Below, one piece after another: positions 56,291 to 64,000 of a DNA stretch of 64,000 nucleotides. The translations under genes and the position numbers were made by a program. Below the pieces are notes generated by a model. It was not told the DNA's origin. It ran no database searches and saw only the letters and a program-made list of their open reading frames with translations. The DNA comes from Caprella mutica (taxonomy: Eukaryota > Arthropoda > Malacostraca > Amphipoda > Caprellidae), in NCBI GenBank assembly GCA_947561585.1, contig CANNZV010002516.1, positions 62,001 to 126,000 on the forward strand. The letters are read 5' to 3'. Position 1 is the first letter of the stretch, and each line of letters starts with the position of its first letter.

Positions 56291-59200
56291 TTATAAATAC
56301 TGATTTTTCACGTAAAATAACACCATATGGTAATATTTCTTCACAAATAAACTGAAATAATTATTAATGCCAAGAATCATCTGGGCAAAGTGTCATGTAA
56401 TTTCACTACCTCTTCCTGACGATGAATAGACGTTTTTCGAAAGATTTTGTTATTTTAGTAAGCTGCTTGATGAAATAGAATACATTCATCTTATATATAT
56501 TTCATTTCCTAAAGAAAATAGTCTTTAAAGGTCTAAACAATTTAGTAAGATTTTGTTAAAGATTCACATGTCTTCATAAAAAGGGCATCTCAAGTGCGAG
56601 ATTATGTGTGGATCATTTTTCCTTGTCTCTTTTCTTTTTAAAGCAATGCTGTGAGGTAGAAATATCTTGAGAAAGGTGGAATGCTCCAACATTCTTCTGA
56701 AGTTGAAGCCAAAGACACTAGAGAACTTCGTATCAAGTTTCCCTGAAGAAAGGATTGGCCCAGGTATCGTAAAAAGGTTAAGTTTGAGCATAAATAAAAA
56801 GTTTGACGATTTCAGCCGATACCGACGCTACTATTCAGAGTTTTCTGAACTTTATGGATAGCTTTCATGCATCAATTGCTCGGGTTATATTGCAATGTCC
56901 ATAACCGTGCAAGAGAGATCCGATCAAATATTTAGGTTTTTTTGTTTTGCTAGTTTCCGTTTGCAAATGTGACATGAGGAAGAATCAACATAACAGTAAT
57001 TCGCTTTTTAGGAGAACATGTGTTTAACTCCGTCAAGACTGGAAACAAATTCGAAATTAGATATAATAATATGTAAGGATTAGATTTAAATTTCCAAACT
57101 TTTCAAACTGCAAGTATCAATTGCAGACATTTTAGGGCATAGGCTTTAGGTTAATTTGGAAGGCTTTAATTTAAACCAATACCATCGCTCGTGAATCAGC
57201 ACCGTTTAATAAATTATATCTGTTATGCAAACTCTTGAAATGCGCCTTTATTAAATGGAATGGCCAGCTGAGAAAGAAATAAAGCGAGGTCCAAGAGTTG
57301 ACAGAGCAAGGAAAGTTAATCGCTGTGAAATTGCAAGTTAACTTTCAAAAATCAAAAGTTGGCTAAAAAATCAAAAGGCAGACACAGTGAGAGAATGAGC
57401 TCACGTTTTATTATATAAACTTTAGTTTCAGAAGTCACTTATAAATTCCAGAGGAGTGCTGTAATTAAGCCAACCGCCATCATGCTCGCCGGGTGTTAGA
57501 CTTTGCCCGCACTTTTATTCCACTTTTAAATATTTGCTTTGCTGGCCAGGAAAACGTAGAACGGCCAGAAAAGAATGAAATCATCCCTGAAGCGAATAAT
57601 AAGAAGCGAAATTCAGTACTTTTACCTCTGCCGACAGTAATTATTTTGAACGTGTCGGAGAATTTCTCTATTTTTGAAAGGGATTTAAAATGTCTACTGT
57701 GTACAATTAAATATGTAAAATGGAGTAGAGTGACGAGTTACTGAAGAATATAAAATGATTTGTTGTAGTATTCCTAACAGGAATAAGGTCAGAGTTTAAC
57801 TCTTGCTACCATCTAGCCTCAATTCAAATAATCATAATTTGGTTCATTTCACAAGTTTCAGGATCCTGTTCATTTGTTCCTAAGAGAATAAGTTTTAATT
57901 GATAAAGTTTTTATGCAATATGTTCCAGTGAGAGTTCAATTTTATCATTTTGAATAGGAGTAATTACATGAGAGATATTAAATGAGCTGATTAAATGAAT
58001 GAAATAGAAACTGTAAATGCAGCAGATAGTTAGAATATATCAGTTTGTGTAATGGGCCACAACTGTGATCCAGCAAGATTTACCCATGAAATAAATTAAA
58101 TTTATAGACAACTAGAAGGAACGAAAGAAAAGACTTCGATAGAAGCATTTAGAAAAATATTCCAAACAAAGTAACCTATTTTATTTCTCAAGAATGCCCC
58201 ACAAAAACGCCATACTGCTTCTTAATCCATATAATTGATCAGAGCAGAACGAATGGCTGCCTTAAAAAGATTCAAATTAAGACATAGGAACCAGTTGAAA
58301 CTTCGCTTATCAAGAAAAACTAGATTTCGAAGTCTATAGGATATATGTATATCAGCACTTGAGGGCGGGCGGCTATATCATTTTGCACAAAAAAAAAACA
58401 GAAATATAGTTCTTGAGTGGATATGAAATTGGTTTTAAATGATTCGGAGAGCCAATGAAGAATATTTTCCTTCAATAAATTTAGATTAACATGACTGTAT
58501 ATAACAGCAATGTTGGAAAATGGCTTCTGGCATTCCTGCAAAGACAAGCTCCCAGAGCTAATAACGTATCTGAGACCTATCATTCTCACTTTTGAAAACT
58601 GCCTCCACATAAAAATGGGTCTTCAATGTTTATCAAAATCCTTTCCAGAAAATTCAATTGGATCGTTTGACATCATCTGCCTATTCTGTCCAGCTGTTTC
58701 TTAGTTGACGCTCTGAAATTAACTGTCTAGACTGTTTTTTTTATATCTAGGGCATAGTTAGATTTAGAACATCCTTCATTTGCAGATTTTGGTCAATTCG
58801 CTTCTTCACTGCAGAAATCACACTTAAACAGCTTAATACATGGAATTTGTTTACTGGAGGTTGTGCCTTACTGCTCATGTTGTTTCCAGGCGATGTCAAA
58901 CGTCTTGTGACACCTTTGCACGAGATATAGCCATGCCTAATCTAATCAGCCATAACTTTTTAAATACTAAGAAAAAATGCTTGGAAAGTTAAGTGAATAT
59001 GGTTATTGATGTCAATGACTGTAAATATTAAAAGTACAATAGATAGCGTTAGGTTAGTTTTATTTCTTAAATTATGGGTAAATCTCTTATCCTGGAGGTT
59101 ACCAAACCTTAGCCATTTCAGTAAATATTGTAATTGAATTATCATTTTCATAGTAAAAAAATATTTTTTCTTCGGGTGGATAGTTGCGTTCACAATATTT

Positions 59201-59984
59201 GCAATGACTAGTTAATTTGAATATATAACTAAATTCAAAACTCAGCTCAGAAATTCTTCTTCGATTAACCCTAGTGACATATTACCGCTGACGCGCGAGT
59301 GCGCCAGTTCTCATGGAAAAAGTCGGTTCTACCACGCAAGCGGTTAGGTTTGTGAGCTAACTTTTGGGGACTAAGTTTTGTGGTTTAATTTGAATTTATT
59401 TGAAAGGTTGGTAACAAATGTTGATGTTCATTTCAAGCATTACAACTTAGATGTTTTTTAAGTAAGCTTCAGATTTAATTTACCTAGGAAAATATATAAT
59501 CCAAACCATTGTTAAAATAATTATAGTCTGATTTATATCTTATACCTTCAGTATAATTTTTTTACAGTTTTCCTGTTTTATCGCAATACCGAAGAGAAAA
59601 AAGTCGGCATCACGCAAGGAGTAAATTTCTGTTGCACGATAAAGGCCAAGTTTGCAGTAATATCTCCACAGGCACTCAGTGGCTGTGCTGTGCCCTCATT
59701 TAGTTAATAAGCTCTGTTGTGATATACAACATGCAGCACAACTGCCTTAGAGCTCACTGTGCCTAAATTAATGCCAAGCCCCTACAGAATCATATTAATC
59801 ACTGCAGTGGCCTAGAGCATCGAGTCAGTGGACTTATCGTTCCCTGCAGAAGAAGATGGTACACTCTCTCTACCTCCTCTGTAGTGAGTGAATTAGGATG
59901 TACCTCATATAGTGAACAAGTTTCCTTCAGTCTGTGATGAATTACCTTCATTTTTAGAAAAACTGAAGGCTATTTTACCATATA

Positions 59985-60065
59985 GACTTAAGCAAATTTA
60001 TTCACTATATGGAATACATCCAAACTCATTCACTATAGAGGAGTTCACTATAAAGGAGCCCCACT
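59985..60065. mobile_element. Possible pogo-like element terminus
   Basis: The reverse complement of 60065 inward reads CAGTGGGGCTCCTTTATAGTG, followed by GAACTCCTCTATAGTGAAT. This repeated TATAGTGAA pattern resembles pogo/Tigger ends, with TA at 60066-60067. No opposite terminus or transposase was found, so this may be a solitary end. Confidence 0.4.
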
Positions 60066-61501
60066 GTATATTACAGCACATAAATAACATCAAATCTGAA
60101 TTATAAGAGATTTCAAACCAATGGGTAAATGCAAGAATTTGATTTCTCAATCCAAATGTCTAATTAGTATTTTTCACCCGTCTGGTACATATATTTCGTT
60201 AGATTTAACTTCAATTATAAACTGACATTGGTCGTAAAGACTTCATATTTGTTTCATTATGTTCTCTACTTACAGATTTTTATTCAACTAAACTGGAGTC
60301 AAATTATTATTGATTTCAATGAAATATCCATCTTGTCGCTTTTTCTTTAATATTCTTCTTAAAAAATAGTCATATAGCTTTCGCCATGTAATTAATCTGT
60401 TCAAGTCTCCTGGGACACATATGTTCCAAAGATTTTCTTATAATCTCTAGCTGGCTTTTTTGGTGCCAAGACTGGTACAAATAAGTCAAAATCAACCGTT
60501 ATGGGCAAATGCAACATTATTATTCCCTAAACTAAATAATTATATAGGAACAATAAATAACAATTTTTAACATCCTATTTTTACGTTCTACTGGAACAAC
60601 AGACTAAAATGTCAGTTAAGACATATGTGTCCCATAGCTATAGCTACAATTCCTTTTTTTGAATCCAGTAGCTGACTCGAAAGGGTTAAGGTCAAATAAA
60701 CAAGGTAGTAAATCTTGGTATTCAATTAGTAGCATATATATATATAAAATGTAGCTAGGCTATATATCGTATTAATTTACCAATACATAATTGATAGATC
60801 TTTCAGTAAGCTTTTATGTACAATGTACAAAGAATTTGTACATCTTAAATTTGATTTAAGTTCATGTATATTCATTACAATGATTAGAAATGGAAGGCTA
60901 ACGTATTGTCATGATTCAAGTACCTACCATTCTCAGTGTGTAAGTTTTAAGAGCAAATATAAATCATAATTCATGTCTCTTTCGAAATACAGACGCTATA
61001 AATGAAAAGAAATCATTAACATCCGCCCGAAAAATAAGAAGAATGTGCAAAACTAACCTTTTTATGGCGACAAGGACATGGGAAACGAATTTGTAAAGGA
61101 AAGAGACTCGTTTGTCTAGTCTTATTGTTATCAATAATTGGAGAGTTATGTAAAAAAATGCTATTGAACGGTCAAAATTCAATGATTCAGACTTTATATT
61201 TTGATTATAAATAACTAGTCGAAAAATGGTTTAAAGTAAAATGAATTGTTATCAATAAAACGATTATCACATTATCAAACAATTTGAAAAATCCAAAAGC
61301 TTTTTAATGGTTTTGAATTAAAATATGTTGAATGAATATATTAAGTTTTTTTAAAATATAATATAATTTTAGTGAGGACATTAATAGTGGTTCCTATCTG
61401 CCATTACACTAATAATGCAGCGAGAGATAAAAGCCTTTGTAATCCGATTCAATAATATGAGATATCTTCCAGAGTAAATTTTTGTGACACCAAATTCTTA
61501 C

Positions 61502-61708
61502 CTTCCATTTGCAGACGCACGAAGAAGGACACCCGACACTGCAGTCCAGAAGAGAAAACATCACGAGTGCAGCCAGGAGGAAGCACTTCCAGAGCTTTTT
61601 GCCAGGGTGTGATAATGCACTGCAGGCAGGACTCTTCCTCCGCTCCAATTTTCTTGCTGTCTTTTCTTGCGTGGGGCGACAAGGTTTACGACAGCACAAA
61701 AAATTCAT
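61502..61708 (-). CDS. Kekkon-like receptor, first conserved coding exon (signal sequence, LRRNT start)
   Basis: From the ATG at 61708 this gives 69 codons: a basic N region (RKPCRPTQEKTARKLERRK), a hydrophobic core KCFLLAALVMFSLLDC (about 41-56) typical of a signal sequence, then CPSSCVCKWK, the first half of the LRRNT cap. The donor after TGGAAG is GTAAGA at 61501, phase 0. The joined product reads CVCKWK-GGKMTVEC, a textbook four-Cys LRRNT. The start is uncertain because the frame is open far upstream: 61708 is the nearest upstream ATG to the signal sequence but leaves an unusually long 40-residue N region before it. Confidence 0.82.
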
Positions 61709-64000
61709 GAGATTAGAATAAATGGAGTCGTTGTTATGGAAGCTTTTATGAGTAATATTTTTGAGGCTTTTTTCCTGTACATTTTCTTCAAGGAGTAATT
61801 CTGATTGTACGAAATGTCTTCTATCTATCTCACCTTTTGGAGTGTTATTATGTTCATCAGCTCGACACTTACAAGTGAATTTGCATACACTCACTGAGAT
61901 AGAGGTGAGTAATGAGCGTGAATTGCGATATGATTGCACTAGCGCATTTGCGTAATGGTGTAGCACCGTCAAAATGAAGGTCTTCACAAAGGATATGAGA
62001 TTACAACTAGAATGATAGCTGTCCATTATCTCACTATTGTCATTTACAATCTTGGGTTCACAGTTATTATCATAATAAATACTCACTAATTCTCTGTGAT
62101 TGTGTAAATTAAAGTAACTGACAGGAGTACAATTATTTGGTTTTCTTTTAGTGGGCCACCGAAACCATCGGTAGTTTCTTCTGTGTGATGGATAATCTCT
62201 ATCATTTCTTTTGGAAAAGATATAACGCAAACATTCTCTTTTGTGATTAGCAAAACAAAAGCAAAACCGCAAGAGCAACAACAAATTAAGCACAGCCAGT
62301 TCCCCTACTAATGAATTTTTGGCCTTCCTCCAACACAAAGATGGAGAAGGCAACGAAATAGCGAAAGTTTCCGTTTTCTCTTTTTCTGCTGGTGAGCTGT
62401 CAGCAAATGATAACTTTTCGGATAATAAATTTGTGGTTGGAGGCTCTGACAACGATTCTAATCCATTTAAGTTTGATAGTTGAAATATCGAACTGTTCCT
62501 TAATGCTCCGTTGGAAATTTTGCTCACCGAAGTTATGCTGTCGGAGTCATTCGAAATGTTCCGTAAACAAAAAGAGATTGGTGAGGGTCCTTCACTCAAA
62601 GTTGCCAAGCATGTGCCATGCGTAACAACATTAGCGAATCTCACAGAAAAGAAAATGCCGTCAAAGGTGGCAGAATTTTCTTGACAGGAATTCATTAGCA
62701 TTAAGGGAGATTTTGTGAGCAATGTCTCACATTTGACAGAGTCGCTGGAGACTCGTAAACGTGTTGTCACATTACTTTCTACGGACTTCTGTAGTTCATT
62801 GACAGAAGGAAAGCAATACCTTCCTGCTAAGTTTGTTTCCTTGGGAAAGCTCTTAAACTGGCACGTAACATCAGTAATCTCGTCTCCGTTGGCTCTCATA
62901 CCAACTGTGAACTGCCCTTTAATTACACCATTTGCTGACATTGAGATCCTGTCTACGCACATAAATCTACTCTCCATTGTTACTGAAATCACAGTATTCA
63001 ACAGTAGAGCACACAAATGTTTCTTGTAAGTTTCCCATTCCTTTATTCCTCCTCTGAATATCAGTAGGTTCACTAGCGAAAGATTTATTAGAGTCCATTT
63101 GTACTGCCTACTCTCTACTGCAAACATCCACGCATTATTTTCCGGAGCTATCTGTATCCTGATATATTTACTCTTCCTTTCGTCAGCTCTACGCAAACAA
63201 CTACTAGAAACAGACTGTGCAGAAATTATCATCAAGAATGTTTCCCTATCATCCGAAAATGAAAGAGAAATGATATCAATGTTAGTATAGTTCCAGTTTT
63301 TACGTCCAACTTGCCTCAAGGCCTCGGGCAATTTTCTGAGTAGAGAAAAAGACGAAGTTGTTGAGGATTTCTTCTCAAGTTTTTCTTTTCTCGAAAGAAC
63401 AACAACACTCAGTTGAGAAATTCGACTAAGAGTGTCGTTGTTATCTTTGGAAGGCAACACATTGTTTTCAGTCGTACTAATTGAGTTCTCATTTGATGTC
63501 ATTTGAACAACTCCTTGGATATTTTCATAAACTACAACCATCAAAAGTTCTGGCAACAGTTTTCTCTTTGTCTTCCACATGGTGAATTGCAAGACACTAG
63601 TTACTCTTCTGATATATTTTCTATTATATTTATCGAGATTCTTCATTATTCCAAAAATGTCCAATTTTATTTTAACCCTCTTCCATTTCAAAGGTCTGCA
63701 ATTCTTGAACAAACAACTGAGTACAATGAAAGATTGGTCATTTCTTTTTCGATGAACATTAACTAAGGTTAAAAATTGGAATGTTTTTGTTTCTCTGTGG
63801 ATTTTTCTCATTTTTCTATTGTTCCGAAACAAATGGGTACGATGTTCTTTGATTGGCAGTATGTGCTTTATTTTCAAAGCCCTGCGATATCTATTTTTTC
63901 TTTTTATCATTCCTAGTTTGGTAGTTTTATTCGAAAAGTGCCTAAAAATTGTTTGTGCTCGATAGGCACTGTGAAATGGTGCCATCTCTTCATTTGTAAT
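61502..64000 (-). CDS. Very long open frame upstream of and in frame with the receptor's signal sequence
   Basis: The minus-strand frame that encodes the receptor signal sequence is open without a stop from 61502 to the window edge at 64000 (first visible ATG 63985), i.e. 759 codons between that ATG and the 61708 ATG, plus five open codons to the edge. The encoded sequence is not low-complexity. It is basic at the start (KRKNRYRRALKIKH), Ser/Thr/Lys-rich in the middle, and has a hydrophobic stretch GELAVLNLLLLLRFCFCF at about residues 559-576 counted from 63985. I recognise no domain. Base composition is less AT-rich than the flanking intron. It may be a real N-terminal extension of the receptor, an upstream coding exon of unknown use, or a long 5' UTR exon that happens to be open. 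Confidence 0.5.

Larger units (their letters stand above)
49324..61501 (-). other. Intron 1 of the kekkon-like gene (12.2 kb)
   Basis: Bounded by donor TGGAAG|GTAAGA (61502/61501) and acceptor CCTCAG|GGCGGA (49324/49323), phase 0. It contains tandem arrays (50171-50783, 50822-50985, 52633-53164), a long inverted-repeat element (51060-52095), a decayed Tc1 copy (53480-54228), a short repeat at 56170-56290 and a pogo-like terminus near 60065. Apart from these, 54229-61501 is AT-rich with no convincing additional exon. Confidence 0.8.

Noticed and set aside
57493..57744. An 83-codon plus frame in intron 1
   Set aside because: No recognisable domain, no upstream promoter or splice signals, and the length is within chance for this region.

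Overview
This window is AT-rich animal nuclear DNA. A spliced LRR-Ig receptor gene of the kekkon type, Tc1/mariner elements and a CR1-like non-LTR retroelement point to an arthropod. The lineage cannot be fixed from the sequence alone; a crustacean is only a guess. Nothing bacterial, organellar or CRISPR-like is present.

Layout: 1-14 kb is gene-poor and AT-rich, with one small pseudogene-like frame (2663-2980, -), three minisatellites, a 1.1 kb inverted-repeat element (7431-8546) and a small MITE (12824-12991). From 14.2 to 18.4 kb two abutting and apparently related minisatellites (30-bp then 23-bp units) run for 4.2 kb. From 18.5 to 24.4 kb a 20-bp purine-rich satellite is split by a CR1-like retroelement on the minus strand. 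That element has an intact endonuclease/reverse transcriptase frame (ORF2) and a 5'-truncated ORF1 with the end of an SGNH-esterase-like domain and a proline-rich coding repeat. From 25 to 44.5 kb there are many more minisatellites, an assembly gap (33345-33525), several non-autonomous DNA elements, two copies of a SINE with a tRNA-like head (31254, 43978), and a broken mariner-type element with about 198-bp terminal inverted repeats (38893-40626).

The one clear host gene lies on the minus strand from 61.7 kb down to 46.05 kb. Three coding exons (61502-61708, 49195-49323, 46048-48366) join in phase 0 to give an 884-residue protein: signal sequence, LRRNT, seven LRRs, LRRCT, one Ig domain, one transmembrane segment and a 450-residue cytoplasmic tail ending in a PDZ-ligand-like TQV. 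Its 12.2 kb first intron holds three tandem arrays, a long inverted repeat and a decayed Tc1 copy.

Two things stand out. First, the open frame carrying the receptor's signal sequence continues upstream without a stop for at least 764 further codons to the window edge, which random sequence would not do. Second, about 14 kb (roughly 22%) of the window is minisatellite: about 18 arrays with unrelated or only partly related units, most containing a short dyad symmetry, and several directly abutting one another.
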